From: Nonomuraea rhodomycinica
Lineage (GTDB): Bacteria; Actinomycetota; Actinomycetes; Streptosporangiales; Streptosporangiaceae
NCBI RefSeq assembly: GCF_013363995.1
Contig: NZ_JABWGO010000020.1
Coordinates: forward strand, 1-64,000
DNA: 64,000 nucleotides
Reading direction: 5' to 3'
Position numbers and translations under genes: made by a program. Below, piece by piece: positions 32,147 through 40,620 of the stretch. The notes beneath the pieces were generated by a model. That model was not told the origin of the DNA and ran no database searches. It worked only from the letters and a program-made list of their open reading frames with translations. How positions within the stretch are numbered: the stretch's first letter is position 1; every line of letters starts with the position of its first letter.

Positions 32147-33151
32147 TCAGCGGGTGCCGCGGAAGGCGGCGCGGTACGCCTTCGGGGTCGTGCCGGTGAC
32201 GCGCCGGAAACGTTCGCGGAAGGCAGTCGCGGACCCGAAGCCGGCCTGGGCGGCGATCCGCTCCACGGCGTGGTCGGTGTGCTCCAGCAGGTACTGCGCC
32301 CGCCTGACCCGGGCGCGCAGCAGCCACTGCAGGGGCGTGGCGCCGGTCTGCTCGCGGAAGCGGCGGCTGAACGTGCGCGCGCTCATGCCGCAGCGGGCGG
32401 CCATCACCTCCAGGGTGAGATCGTCGGCCAGGTGCTCCTCCATCCACGCCAGCGTCGGTTCGAGCAGTGAGCCGCGCGGCAGCGGCGGCTGCTCGTGCAC
32501 GATGTACTGGGCCTGGCCGCCCTCGCGCTCCAAAGGCGTGACGGCCATCCGGGCGGCGTCGGCGGCCACGGCCGAGCCGAGGTCGCGGCGGACCATGTGC
32601 AGGCACAGGTCCAGTCCCGCCGACGCCCCCGCCGAGGTGAGGAACTGCCCGTTGTCGACGTACAGCACGTCGGGACGCACCTCCACCTTCGGGAACAGGC
32701 GTGCGAGCCGCGGCGCGGCCAGCCAGTGCGTGGTCGCGGCCAGGCCGTCCAGCAGGCCGGTGGCCGCGAGGATGAAGGCGCCGCCGCAGATGGAGGCGAT
32801 GCGGGCGCCGCGGGCGGCCGCGTCGCGCAGCGCCTCCAGGGCGTCGAGCGGCGGCGGCCCGTCGATCTCGCAGCCCGGCACGATGATCGTGTCGGCGTCG
32901 GCGAGGGCCTCCAGCCCGTGGGAGGCGTGGATGGTGAAGGTCTCGGTCGGCACCCGCGGTTCCGTCCCGCACACCCGCAGCCGGTACGGGCGGCGCCCGC
33001 CCGGCAGGCGCACCCGGCCGAACACCTCGACCGGCACCGCCATGTCGAAGACCACCGTCCGCTCCAGCGCCAGGACCGCCACCGTGTGCACCAGCGCAGC
33101 GTACGCCGGACCGGGCCGTCGCCGCGCATCGCGCCCGGCCGGCTGATCCAT
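32147..33151 (-). CDS. GlxA-type transcriptional regulator (DJ-1/PfpI + AraC)
   Basis: 334 aa from ATG 33149-33151. An N-terminal DJ-1/PfpI (GATase1-like) domain (VAVLALERTVVFDMAVPVEVFG, ARIASICGGAFILAATGLLDG, with Cys in the elbow SICGGA) is followed by a C-terminal AraC HTH pair (LTLEVMAARCGMSARTFSRRFREQTGATPLQWLLRARVRRAQYLLE; FGSATAFRERFRRVTGTTPKAYR). It is divergent from a snapalysin-like protease gene across 88 bp and may regulate it; in Streptomyces that position is held by a LysR protein. Confidence 0.92.
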   Translation of the reverse strand: MDQPAGRDARRRPGPAYAALVHTVAVLALERTVVFDMAVPVEVFGRVRLPGGRRPYRLRVCGTEPRVPTETFTIHASHGLEALADADTIIVPGCEIDGPPPLDALEALRDAAARGARIASICGGAFILAATGLLDGLAATTHWLAAPRLARLFPKVEVRPDVLYVDNGQFLTSAGASAGLDLCLHMVRRDLGSAVAADAARMAVTPLEREGGQAQYIVHEQPPLPRGSLLEPTLAWMEEHLADDLTLEVMAARCGMSARTFSRRFREQTGATPLQWLLRARVRRAQYLLEHTDHAVERIAAQAGFGSATAFRERFRRVTGTTPKAYRAAFRGTR

Positions 33152-33239
33152 AGCATCGCGATAGAGGGAAACTGGCTTGTCCCCGGGCGACGTCGTCGCG
33201 CCTACCGTGACAGCACCCCCCACTGTCCGAGGAGACACG

Positions 33240-33761
33240 ATGCCAAGACCCCTCCGTCTCGCGCTCTCTCTCGTTCTCACCGTCGCGTTCCTGCTGGCCA
33301 CCTCGCCCGCGCAGGCCGCGGCCCTGGTCCAGGTCCTCCGGTACGACGCCGGCCGGTCGGCCGAGTTCCGGGCCGCGGTGGACCAGGCCGCGCAGATCTG
33401 GAACGCCGGCGTCGGCAACGTCCGGCTGGTGGCCGGCACGCCCGCCCACTTCGTCGTCACGGCGGACAACGGCTGGCCGCGCACCCTGCCCACGAGCCTG
33501 GGCCGGGGCACCATCTGGATGGGCCGGCAGGCCACCTCGCAGGGCTACAACGCGGTGCGCATCGCCGCCCACGAGATCGGCCACATCCTCGGCCTCCCCG
33601 ACCGGCGCACCGGCCTGTGCTCGGACCTGATGTCCGGCTCCAGCGCCCCGGTGAGCTGCACGAACGCGAACCCGAGCGCGGCCGAGCGGGCCGAGGTGGA
33701 CCGCAACTTCGCCGGTGCCGCCCCGCTGGTCGAGTTCGGCCAGGTGCACGTGGACCGCTGA
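33240..33761 (+). CDS. Snapalysin-like secreted zinc metalloprotease (M7)
   Basis: 173 aa from ATG 33240 (GAGGAGA upstream). Signal peptide ending SPAQA (about residue 26). HEIGHILGLPD (111-121) is the HExxHxxGxxD zinc site of snapalysins. A mature chain of about 145 residues and two Cys (127, 140) match the M7 family, small extracellular milk-clotting-type proteases. No propeptide is evident beyond a few residues. Divergent from the GlxA-type regulator. Confidence 0.9.
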   Translation: MPRPLRLALSLVLTVAFLLATSPAQAAALVQVLRYDAGRSAEFRAAVDQAAQIWNAGVGNVRLVAGTPAHFVVTADNGWPRTLPTSLGRGTIWMGRQATSQGYNAVRIAAHEIGHILGLPDRRTGLCSDLMSGSSAPVSCTNANPSAAERAEVDRNFAGAAPLVEFGQVHVDR

Positions 33762-33847
33762 GCGCCACCGGCCGGGGCTTCGCCCGCGGTTGTTGTCATC
33801 GCCCGCTGGTACGGTCGCGACGAATCGATCTTCCACGTGAGAGGCGG

Positions 33848-34894
33848 ATGATGGCGCACCGTCCCGGGGCCCCGGCCGAATACCTGCATCCGGACGTTCT
33901 CGGCCAGCTCAGGCGGCTGAACGGCCACGTCCCCGAGGACTTCGAACCCCGGGAATGGAGCGTGGCCACGCCCGCGGGCGAGTATCCCGTGCCTCCGTCC
34001 GTCCAGGCGCTGCTGGCCGTGGTCTGGCCCACGGAAGAACGCCTGCGCACGGACGACGGCTTCGAGTGGGAGGTCGTCCTCTACTCCGGTGGAGAAGGCG
34101 CGGAAACGGAGCCTGGCCTCGTGGCCGAGGACCGCGCCTGGTACACCGTCGGCCACGACGACGGACAGTGGTTCCTGCTCGTCGACCTGGCCGAGGCGGC
34201 GACGGGCACCAACCCGTCGACCTACCGCGTCGACCACGAGGGCGGCCAGCCCGTGCCCACAGAGGTCTGGCTCTCCCACAGGCTCCTCGGCCTCAGACGG
34301 TCGACCGCCGCCATCGAGTTCGGACGTGCGTGCGCATGGGGCGACGCGGACGCCGTACGAACGGCTCTGGACAGTGGTGCCGGCACGGGGGCGCTGGAGC
34401 GATCCGGCCTCACGCCGCTCCACCTGGCCGTGTTCGCCGGCTCGGTGGAGACCGCGCGGATCCTGCTGGACGCCGGAGCCGACCCCGACGCGCCGCTCAC
34501 CGACGCCATCGACGTCGACGACAACCACGTCTGGGCGACGTACTTCCAGACCTACCGCGGCAGCAGGACGACAGTCGATCCCGTGACCTGCTGCAGCAGT
34601 GCGGGCACCACTCCTCTGCACGCGGTTCTGGAGAGCTTGACCGGCATCGGCGCAGACGCCGGCGGCGCGGACCTGTCGCCGCTGGACATGGTCAGGCTGC
34701 TGCTGGCTCACGGAGCGCGGCACACGATCCTGGCCGCCGACGGTTACAGTCCCGCGGACATCGTCTTCAGCATGACCCTCAGCAGGTCGGAGACCGATGC
34801 CCCGGAGGTGTACGCATGCCTCCGGCTGCTGTACGACGCCGGAGCGGAACTGGTCACCTACGCGGACTGGACCCCTGAGGAGACGTCTTCGTAG
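33848..34894 (+). CDS. Ankyrin-repeat protein
   Basis: 348 aa (ATG 33848 or the adjacent 33851; GAGGCGG upstream). The first about 160 residues resemble an SMI1/KNR4-like or related fold (LHPDVLGQLRRLNGHVPEDFEPREW, WYTVGHDDGQWFLLVDLAE). Then come ankyrin repeats: AIEFGRACAWGDADAVRTALDSGAG, GLTPLHLAVFAGSVETARILLDAGADPDAP and SPLDMVRLLLAHGARHTILAADGYSPADIV. Cytoplasmic. SMI1-plus-ankyrin proteins are often immunity or interaction modules, but no toxin is nearby. Function unknown. Confidence 0.8.
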   Translation: MMAHRPGAPAEYLHPDVLGQLRRLNGHVPEDFEPREWSVATPAGEYPVPPSVQALLAVVWPTEERLRTDDGFEWEVVLYSGGEGAETEPGLVAEDRAWYTVGHDDGQWFLLVDLAEAATGTNPSTYRVDHEGGQPVPTEVWLSHRLLGLRRSTAAIEFGRACAWGDADAVRTALDSGAGTGALERSGLTPLHLAVFAGSVETARILLDAGADPDAPLTDAIDVDDNHVWATYFQTYRGSRTTVDPVTCCSSAGTTPLHAVLESLTGIGADAGGADLSPLDMVRLLLAHGARHTILAADGYSPADIVFSMTLSRSETDAPEVYACLRLLYDAGAELVTYADWTPEETSS

Positions 34895-34903
34895 CCGCCC
34901 GCC

Positions 34904-35080
34904 TCACCCGCTCGCCGCCGGGTCGGTGTCGCCGCTCTGCTCGTCGAGCAGGTACTGCGCGTACCAGCCCGGCCAGTCCGGGTCCGGGTGCCCGAGCTCC
35001 TGCTCGTGCCGGCCGTGCGCGGCCTCCGCGCGGCGCAGGGCGTCGGCCAGCTCGGCCGCGGACTCGAAAGTCACCGTCAT
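34904..35080 (-). CDS. Small acidic protein often linked to VOC proteins
   Basis: 58 aa from ATG 35078-35080. The sequence has AELADALRRAEAAHGRHEQELG followed by HPDPDWPGWYAQYLLDEQSG. The helical AAHG-HE segment plus DWP-WYA-Y motif occurs in small actinobacterial proteins and as a C-terminal tail of some VOC-family proteins (recollection). It lies 36 bp downstream of a VOC gene on the same strand, with GGAGGAGAA before the start, so they form an operon. Confidence 0.7.
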   Translation of the reverse strand: MTVTFESAAELADALRRAEAAHGRHEQELGHPDPDWPGWYAQYLLDEQSGDTDPAASG

Positions 35081-35116
35081 CTCACTTCTCCTCCCGGGTG
35101 GAACGGCCGCTCGGGG

Positions 35117-35560
35117 TCACCGGCCCGGCAGGCGGGTGGTGACCTCCTGGAGCAGCCAGCCGTTGCCGTCGGGGTCGCTGAACGAGGCGAAGGAGCCGTA
35201 GCTCTGGCGCTCCGGCGCGGGGCCGGGGACCCGTTCGTCGGTACCCGCGTGGTGGAACACCCCGCCGGCGTCGTGGAACACCTCGCTGACCTCGGCCCCG
35301 CGCTCGACGAGCTCGGCCCGCGCCGCGTCGATGTCGTCGACGACCAGGTACAGGCCCTGCGCCGAGCCGGGGACGGCCGAGGTGATCCCGGCGCCGAAGA
35401 TGAGCGAGCAGGCCGAGCCGGGCGGGGTCAGCTGCACCACCCGGAAGCCGTCGCGGCCGCCCACGTCGGCGTCCTCGCGCCACCCGAGCGCCTTGTAGAA
35501 GTCCTTGGAGCGGTCCACGTCGGCCACCGGGACCACGACGACCTCGAGTCTCATGTCCAC
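35117..35560 (-). CDS. VOC-family (glyoxalase-like) protein
   Basis: 147 aa from GTG 35558-35560, chosen because GGAGGAG lies 8 nt upstream; ATG 35554 is the alternative. LEVVVVPVADVDRSKDFYKALGWREDADV and FRVVQLTPPGSACSLIFG form the first module. LYLVVDDIDAARAELVERGAEVSEVFH ... YGSFASFSDPDGNGWLLQEV forms the second, with the typical DPDGN end. Function (isomerase, dioxygenase or binding protein) is open. It probably forms an operon with the small acidic protein that follows. Confidence 0.85.
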   Translation of the reverse strand: MDMRLEVVVVPVADVDRSKDFYKALGWREDADVGGRDGFRVVQLTPPGSACSLIFGAGITSAVPGSAQGLYLVVDDIDAARAELVERGAEVSEVFHDAGGVFHHAGTDERVPGPAPERQSYGSFASFSDPDGNGWLLQEVTTRLPGR

Positions 35561-35977
35561 GGTGCCGGCTCCTCCCGTCCGGTGCCGGCGGGCGGGCGCG
35601 CCGCCGGGCTGCTGTCCTGTCACGGGGGGCCTACCTCCCACCTTCGCGCCCTTCTGCCCCGAAGTCCAGGAGCGGCACGGGCGATCACCGGACGCGGGCG
35701 GGGGACGAGGCGGCGCCTGTCCGGGGTGACGGGTCGGGTCCCGGGTTTGCCGGTGGCCCCGGGCTGTGCGAGCCTTGGGGTCCGGCTTCGGAAAGGGCTG
35801 ACCCCGTGACACTCGGCATGGTTCTCGGCGACCGCTCCTCGCGCGCTTCGACGCGGGAGCGGTAGCCCTTCCTGCCCTTTCCTCCGCGTCCGTGCCACGG
35901 CACGGGCGCCTGCGGCCCGCTCCTCGTCGACGTGCGCCTCGTGCCCCGTCCGCACGCCCGACCACGAGGAGCATCTG
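35561..35977. other. Gene-free 417-bp divergent intergenic region
   Basis: It separates the divergent VOC and methyltransferase genes. I see no convincing reading frame, RNA or strong palindrome. The ribosome site GAGGAG of the methyltransferase lies at its right end. Confidence 0.55.
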
Positions 35978-37111
35978 GTGGCCACCGTCCACTGGACCGA
36001 ATCCGGCACGCCCCGATCCGCCCGCTGGCATTCCGAGAGCGCGACGCCGCCCCCCGCCCGGGTGGTCGTCGCCGACGACCGCACCAAGGCGGACACCGCC
36101 TGCCGCCTGGCCCGCGAGGGCGCCGCCCTGCTGTGGCGGGGCGACTTCCACAACGGACGCCACCTGCTGCAGGCGATGGGCCGGCGTCTCGACCGCGTAC
36201 CTCCCGGCACGGGTGACAGCCCCGCCGAGACCTTCCACCTGCACCGCCGGGCGCGCGGCCGCCGGGCCCGCCTGCTGGGCCGGCTGCTCGTGCTCCTGGA
36301 GGACGACCACTCCCTGAACCTGCGCAGGGCCCCGGACGTGCGGCTCGCCTGCGCGGAGGCGTACGGGACGCCGCGCGAGCCGACGCTCGTCCCCCTCAGG
36401 GAACTCCTGGGCGTGATCGGCGCGCACGAGTGGCGCAGGAAGGGCGTCCCGGTCCCCGCCCTCGGCGCCCGGATCCATCCGCACTACGGGGTCTTCTCGC
36501 CGGTCCGCGGAGAGTACGTCGACCTGGTCGCGCGGGCCCCGCTGCCCGCGCCGGCCGGGTCCCGGACCGGTGCGCGCACGGCGTTCGACCTCGGCACGGG
36601 CACCGGGGTGCTCGCGGCCGTCCTGGCCCGCCGCGGCATCGGCCGCGTCGTGGCGACCGACATCAGTCCCCGCGCGCTGGCCTGCGCCCGCGACAACGTC
36701 CGCCGGCTGGGCCTGGCCGGACAGGTGGAGGTCACCGGCCCGGCTCTGTACCCCGACGGGCGCGCCGACCTCGTCGTGTGCAACCCCCCGTGGCTTCCGG
36801 CCCGGCCGGCCTCGGTCCTCGACCAGGGCGTCTACGACCAGGACGGCGCCATGCTGCGCGACTTCCTCGGCGGGCTCGCCGGTCACCTGCGGCCGGGCGG
36901 GGAGGGCTGGCTCGTGCTGTCGGACCTGGCCGAGCGCCTCGGGCTGCGGACGCGGCGCGACCTGCGGGCCGCCATCGCGGCGGCCGGCCTGCGCGTGGCC
37001 GGCAGGATCGACACGCGGCCCCGGCACCCGCGGGCGAGGGACGCCGCCGATCCGCTCCACGCCGCGAGGAGCGCGGAGGTCACCTCCCTCTGGCGGCTGA
37101 CCCCGGCATGA
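35978..37111 (+). CDS. SAM-dependent methyltransferase with NPPW motif
   Basis: 377 aa from GTG 35978 (GAGGAG upstream). The N-terminal about 180 residues form a helical region (ARLLGRLLVLLEDDHSLNLRR). The Rossmann methyltransferase follows: AFDLGTGTGVLAAVLARRG (motif I), ATDISPRALACARDNVRRLGL (motif II) and DLVVCNPPWLPA (motif IV). NPPW/NPPY marks N-methyltransferases acting on glutamine amides or nucleic-acid bases, such as HemK/PrmC and RsmC. The N-terminal domain may bring the substrate. It stands alone. Confidence 0.85.
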   Translation: MATVHWTESGTPRSARWHSESATPPPARVVVADDRTKADTACRLAREGAALLWRGDFHNGRHLLQAMGRRLDRVPPGTGDSPAETFHLHRRARGRRARLLGRLLVLLEDDHSLNLRRAPDVRLACAEAYGTPREPTLVPLRELLGVIGAHEWRRKGVPVPALGARIHPHYGVFSPVRGEYVDLVARAPLPAPAGSRTGARTAFDLGTGTGVLAAVLARRGIGRVVATDISPRALACARDNVRRLGLAGQVEVTGPALYPDGRADLVVCNPPWLPARPASVLDQGVYDQDGAMLRDFLGGLAGHLRPGGEGWLVLSDLAERLGLRTRRDLRAAIAAAGLRVAGRIDTRPRHPRARDAADPLHAARSAEVTSLWRLTPA

Positions 37112-37152
37112 CGGCACGCCTCCGCACATCATCTGACGAGATCGCACATTTG

Positions 37153-37202
37153 GTCAACTCGCTGGCATGCAGTTGACTGATTTTCGAAAATCGTCATATG
37201 GT
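37153..37202 (+). promoter_or_regulatory. Promoter with two palindromes before the NmrA-like gene
   Basis: GTCAACT (37153-37159) and AGTTGAC (37171-37177) are inverted with an 11-nt spacer. GATTTTCGAAAATC (37179-37192) is a perfect 14-bp palindrome. TTGACT (37173-37178) with TATGGT (37197-37202), spaced 18 nt, is a likely promoter, so the palindrome occupies its spacer. Confidence 0.5.
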
Positions 37203-37247
37203 CGCTTCTCGACAGCGCGCACCGCCACCGAGACAGGAGCACGCCCC

Positions 37248-38135
37248 ATGAACACGCACGACAAGACCGTCCTCGTCACCGGCGCCACCGGCAACCAGGG
37301 CGGCGCGACTGCCCGCCACCTGCTGACCGCCGGCTGGCGGGTGCGCGCCCTGGTCCGCGACGACACCACGCCCGCGGCCCGCGCGCTCGCCGCCGCCGGC
37401 GCCGAAGTCGTCCGCGGCGACCTCGGCGACCGCGCCTCCCTCGACGCCGCCGCGCGCGGCGCGTACGGCGTCTACAGCGTCCAGCCCGCCGGCGACGACG
37501 AGGTCGCCCGGGGCGTCAACGTCGCAGACGCCGCCGCGGCCGCCGGTGTACGGCACCTGGTGTACTCCTCGGTCGGCGGCGCCGAGAGCCAGAACCGCTT
37601 CTACGTGGAGCAGGGCTGGGGCCCCGTCGACAAGTGGCGGATCGAGGAGCACATCCGCCACCTCGGGGTGCCCGCGACGATCCTGCGCCCCGCCGGGTTC
37701 ATGGAGGACTTCACCAGCCCGGCCCGGTTCTTCCAGAACGGGTCCCTCAACGTCCCGTGGCACGACGACCTGGTCATGCAGCTCATCGCCGTCGACGACA
37801 TCGGGGCGTTCGCCGCGCTGGCGTTCGCGCGGCCGGACGCCTACCTGGGCCGGGCTCTGGAGATCACCGGCGACCGGCTGACCACCCCGCTGATCGCCGC
37901 CGCCCTCAGCACGGCGGCCGGCCGCGCCGTCCCGCACACGCGGATCCCGCTCGACCTGCTGTGGGAGCACAGCCCCGAGGCGGCGAAGGTCTTCACCTGG
38001 GCCGGCGAGACGTACTACGACACCGACCTCGCGCCCCTACGCGAGATCCACCCCGGCCTGACGGACTTCCGCACCTGGCTGGAGCGCTCGGGCAAGGCAC
38101 GGCTCCTCGCACAACTGGACGCCCTGCCGGCGTGA
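37248..38135 (+). CDS. NmrA-like NAD(P)-binding protein
   Basis: 295 aa from ATG 37248 (AGGAG upstream). Rossmann dinucleotide motif VLVTGATGNQGG (near residue 10), then HLVYSSVGGAESQNRFYVEQGWGPVDKWRIEEHIRHLGVPATILRPAGFMEDF, characteristic of NmrA/HSCARG and atypical SDR proteins, which bind NADP(H) and often act as redox sensors or quinone reductases. No Tyr-xxx-Lys catalytic pair in the classical place. The upstream palindromes suggest control by a repressor not encoded here. Confidence 0.88.
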   Translation: MNTHDKTVLVTGATGNQGGATARHLLTAGWRVRALVRDDTTPAARALAAAGAEVVRGDLGDRASLDAAARGAYGVYSVQPAGDDEVARGVNVADAAAAAGVRHLVYSSVGGAESQNRFYVEQGWGPVDKWRIEEHIRHLGVPATILRPAGFMEDFTSPARFFQNGSLNVPWHDDLVMQLIAVDDIGAFAALAFARPDAYLGRALEITGDRLTTPLIAAALSTAAGRAVPHTRIPLDLLWEHSPEAAKVFTWAGETYYDTDLAPLREIHPGLTDFRTWLERSGKARLLAQLDALPA

Positions 38136-38180
38136 CCGGACGCCACGCCGGCGCTCACCCCGCCGCCCCGCCCACGGCGG

Positions 38181-38678
38181 TCACCCGGCCACCTTGTCCA
38201 GGAAGGAGTACAGGTTGGCCCGCACCCGGGCCACCTTCTCCTCCGGCGTGAGCGACTCGTCCACCACGCCGCCGCCCGCCGCCTCCTTCTTCCCCCGCGC
38301 GTAGAGGGAGCAGGCGAGGTCGGCGCACAGGTACTGCCCGACCGTGTTGCCCTGGCGGCCGGCCTCCCCGGTACGGCGCGCGGTCATCAGCGCCACGCCG
38401 CCGCTGGTGTGCGTGGTCAGGCACAGCGAGCACATGCTGCGCGAGGTGAAGGCGCGCTGCGCGCCGGAGGTCACCCGCAGCGCGACGCCCACGAGGCGGC
38501 CGTCGCGCTCGGTGACGAGGTAGGCGCGTTCGGGCGCGCCGGGATCCCGCCAGCCGAGGAAGTCGAGATCGTCCCACGGCCGGTCCTCCGGATCCCTCGG
38601 CAGGCCGAGCCGCTTGGCCTCGCCCTTGGAGCAGTTGACGAACGACGCGCGGATGTCGGATTCGGTGACAGGTCTCAT
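38181..38678 (-). CDS. FBP domain protein (FusB-type zinc finger, EF-G-binding-like)
   Basis: 165 aa. ESDIRASFVNCSKGEAKRLGLP at the N-terminus and a four-Cys zinc site, C83-x2-C86 and C118-x4-C123 (SMCSLCLTTH; QYLCADLACSLYARGK), are the marks of the FBP/FusB C-terminal domain. FusB proteins bind EF-G and free it from fusidic acid. Actinobacterial FBP proteins are generally uncharacterised, so a translation-factor role is inference. Divergent from a TetR gene across 73 bp. Confidence 0.87.
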   Translation of the reverse strand: MRPVTESDIRASFVNCSKGEAKRLGLPRDPEDRPWDDLDFLGWRDPGAPERAYLVTERDGRLVGVALRVTSGAQRAFTSRSMCSLCLTTHTSGGVALMTARRTGEAGRQGNTVGQYLCADLACSLYARGKKEAAGGGVVDESLTPEEKVARVRANLYSFLDKVAG

Positions 38679-38707
38679 GGGCGGCGAGGCTAACCGTCCT
38701 TAAGGGT

Positions 38708-38721
38708 AGTATGCAAATACT
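38708..38721. promoter_or_regulatory. Candidate TetR operator in the FBP/TetR gap
   Basis: AGTAT-GCAA-ATACT with looser outer arms (CTTAAGGGT ... ACTTAAAAC) forms an AT-rich palindrome in an otherwise GC-rich region. Confidence 0.45.
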
Positions 38722-38751
38722 TAAAACCTGTAAGCAGACGGAGGGTGACGC

Positions 38752-39321
38752 ATGGCGCGAGCCGGACTGACCGCCGAACGCCTGACCCGGGCCGCGGCCG
38801 AGCTGGCCGACGAGCTCGGCTTCCAGAACGTGACCGTCTCGGCGCTCGCCCGCAGGTTCGGCGTCCAGCCCGCAGCCCTGTACGCCCACGTCAAGGACGT
38901 CCACGACCTCCGGGTCAGGGTCGCGGCGCTGGCCCTGACGGAGCTCGCCGACCGGGCCGCCGACGCCCTGGCCGGCCGCGCGGGCAAGGACGCGCTGGCC
39001 GCCTTCGCCAACGCCTACCGGGGCTACGCGAAGGAGCACCCCGGCCGGTACGCCGCCTGCCAGATGGAACTGCACGACGAGACCGCCGTCGTCGGCCCCG
39101 CGCGCCGCCACGCGGAGCTGACCAGGGCGGTCCTGCGCGGTTACGAGCTGCCGGAGCCCGCCGAGACCGACGCGGTGCGCATGCTGCACGGCACCTTCCA
39201 CGGGTACGTGAGCCTGGAGACGGCCGGCGGGTTCCGCCGCCACCAGCGCGACGTGGACGCCTCGTGGTCCCGGGCGCTGGACGCCCTCGACCTCGTCCTC
39301 AGGAACTGGCCCTCCGCCTGA
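38752..39321 (+). CDS. TetR-family regulator (WHG domain)
   Basis: 189 aa from ATG 38752 (GGAGGG upstream). HTH: LTAERLTRAAAELADELGFQNVTVSALARRFGVQPAALYAHVKDVHDLRVRVAALAL (about 6-60). The C-terminal WHG-type domain contains RGYAKEHPGRYAACQM and MLHGTFHGYVSLETAGGF. It is divergent from the FBP gene and may regulate it. Its 3' end overlaps that of the convergent MFS gene by 23 bp. Confidence 0.92.
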   Translation: MARAGLTAERLTRAAAELADELGFQNVTVSALARRFGVQPAALYAHVKDVHDLRVRVAALALTELADRAADALAGRAGKDALAAFANAYRGYAKEHPGRYAACQMELHDETAVVGPARRHAELTRAVLRGYELPEPAETDAVRMLHGTFHGYVSLETAGGFRRHQRDVDASWSRALDALDLVLRNWPSA

Positions 39322-40603
39322 ACCCGCCGCCCCGCGCCGTGACCGCCACGGCCGCGGCGGTCACCGCCGACAGCAGCCCCCAGGCCGCGCCGAAGCCGCC
39401 CGTCACGTCCCTGAGCAGGCCGAGCGCGGGCGGCGCCAGGATGACCGCGACCTGCGTGACGGCCATGGCCAGACCGAGCGCGAACCCCGTCCTGCCGGGC
39501 GGCGCCGACTCGGCCAGATGAGCCACCCACGGGCCGTACCAGCCGATGCCGAAGAACCCCAGCCAGACGAACAGCGCGCAGGCCGCGACCGGCGAACGCC
39601 CCAGAGGTGTCATCAGCGCGACCATCCCGGCGGTCACGGCCACCATGCAGACCAGGACGGAGACGTACCGCCCGGACCGGACGCGGTCGCTCCAGGCCGC
39701 CAGGCACACCCGCCCGGCGACGCCCGCCCCCTGGACCGCCACGAACGCCGGCGCCGCCGCCCCCGCCTCGACGGCGGCCGCCTCGTGCAGGTGCAGCACG
39801 GTCAGGACGCCGATGCCGCTGTGCACCGAGACCAGGCACGCCCCCGACAGCAGGATGCGCACCATGGCCGGCTCCCGCAGCATCCGCAGCCGCGAGCCGG
39901 GCGACGCCCGCTGCTCCCCGCCGCGTGACGCCCGCTGCTCCCCACCGCCCGACGCCCGCGGCTCCCCACCGCGCGAGCCGCCCGCCTCCGGAACGTCCGG
40001 GACAGGAGGCCGGCGATAGAGGCCCATGAAGGCGACCGCCCCCACCAGCGCGACCAGTCCCCCGGCCACGAGCGACGCCCGCCGGCCGGACGCGGCGGCG
40101 AGCGCGGGCAGCACCGCCGCCGCCACGACCCCGCCCAGCGGCAGGCCCGCCTGCCGCACGCCCATCGCCAGCCCCCGCTGCGACGCGTCGAACCAGGACG
40201 CCACCGACTTGCTGCCACCGGGCTGCACCGTGCTGTACCCGGCCCCGACCACCAGCAGCACGAGCAGCAGCGACCCGTATCCCGGCGCCACGCTCCCCAC
40301 TCCCAGGCTCACGGCCACGACACAGGCGCCGATCCCGACCACCCACCGCTCGTCGTAGCGGTCCAGCAGCTCCCCCGCCACCAGCAGCCCGGCCAGCGGC
40401 ACCAGTTGCGCCGCCGAGAGCAGCAGCCCCAGCTCGGCCGCCCCCACCCGCAGGTCCCGTTGCAGGAGGACGCCCATCGCCCCGATGCCCTGCACGAAGA
40501 AGCCCGAGGCGGCCTGGGTGAAGGTGGCGACCCCGAGGACGACCCACCGGTATCGGGCCGGCGCGCCCAGCCGTACATCCCTGTGCTGTGTCACGCCGAC
40601 CAC
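39299..40603 (-). CDS. MFS transporter (OFA/MCT-like)
   Basis: 434 aa from GTG 40601-40603. Twelve hydrophobic segments: FTQAASGFFVQGIGAMGVLLQRDLRVG, GYSTVQPGGSKSVASWFDASQRGLAMGVRQAGLPLGG (MCT-like motif between helices 4 and 5) and a C-terminal half with WLGFFGIGWYGPWVAHLAE. The central loop contains an 8-residue repeat (GGEQRASR-like, three copies) from a 24-bp DNA repeat. The start lies only 17 bp from that of the divergent CGNR gene, so the pair shares one control region. Confidence 0.85.
   Translation of the reverse strand: MVGVTQHRDVRLGAPARYRWVVLGVATFTQAASGFFVQGIGAMGVLLQRDLRVGAAELGLLLSAAQLVPLAGLLVAGELLDRYDERWVVGIGACVVAVSLGVGSVAPGYGSLLLVLLVVGAGYSTVQPGGSKSVASWFDASQRGLAMGVRQAGLPLGGVVAAAVLPALAAASGRRASLVAGGLVALVGAVAFMGLYRRPPVPDVPEAGGSRGGEPRASGGGEQRASRGGEQRASPGSRLRMLREPAMVRILLSGACLVSVHSGIGVLTVLHLHEAAAVEAGAAAPAFVAVQGAGVAGRVCLAAWSDRVRSGRYVSVLVCMVAVTAGMVALMTPLGRSPVAACALFVWLGFFGIGWYGPWVAHLAESAPPGRTGFALGLAMAVTQVAVILAPPALGLLRDVTGGFGAAWGLLSAVTAAAVAVTARGGGFRRRASS
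39904..39975 (-). repeat. 24-bp tandem repeat in the MFS central loop
   Basis: About three imperfect copies encode GGE(Q/P)RAS(R/G) in the cytoplasmic loop after helix 6. The period equals that of the kinase-gene repeat at 30795, but the sequence is different. Confidence 0.65.
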
Positions 40604-40620
40604 CCTGATGTAATGGTCTT
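40604..40620. promoter_or_regulatory. 17-bp divergent promoter region shared by MFS and CGNR genes
   Basis: ATGTAAT (40608-40614) reads as a -10 (TGTAAT) for the CGNR gene, 6 nt before its GTG, and as TTACAT for the MFS gene, 4 nt before its GTG. Both messages would be leaderless, and the two promoters are mutually exclusive. Confidence 0.5.
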
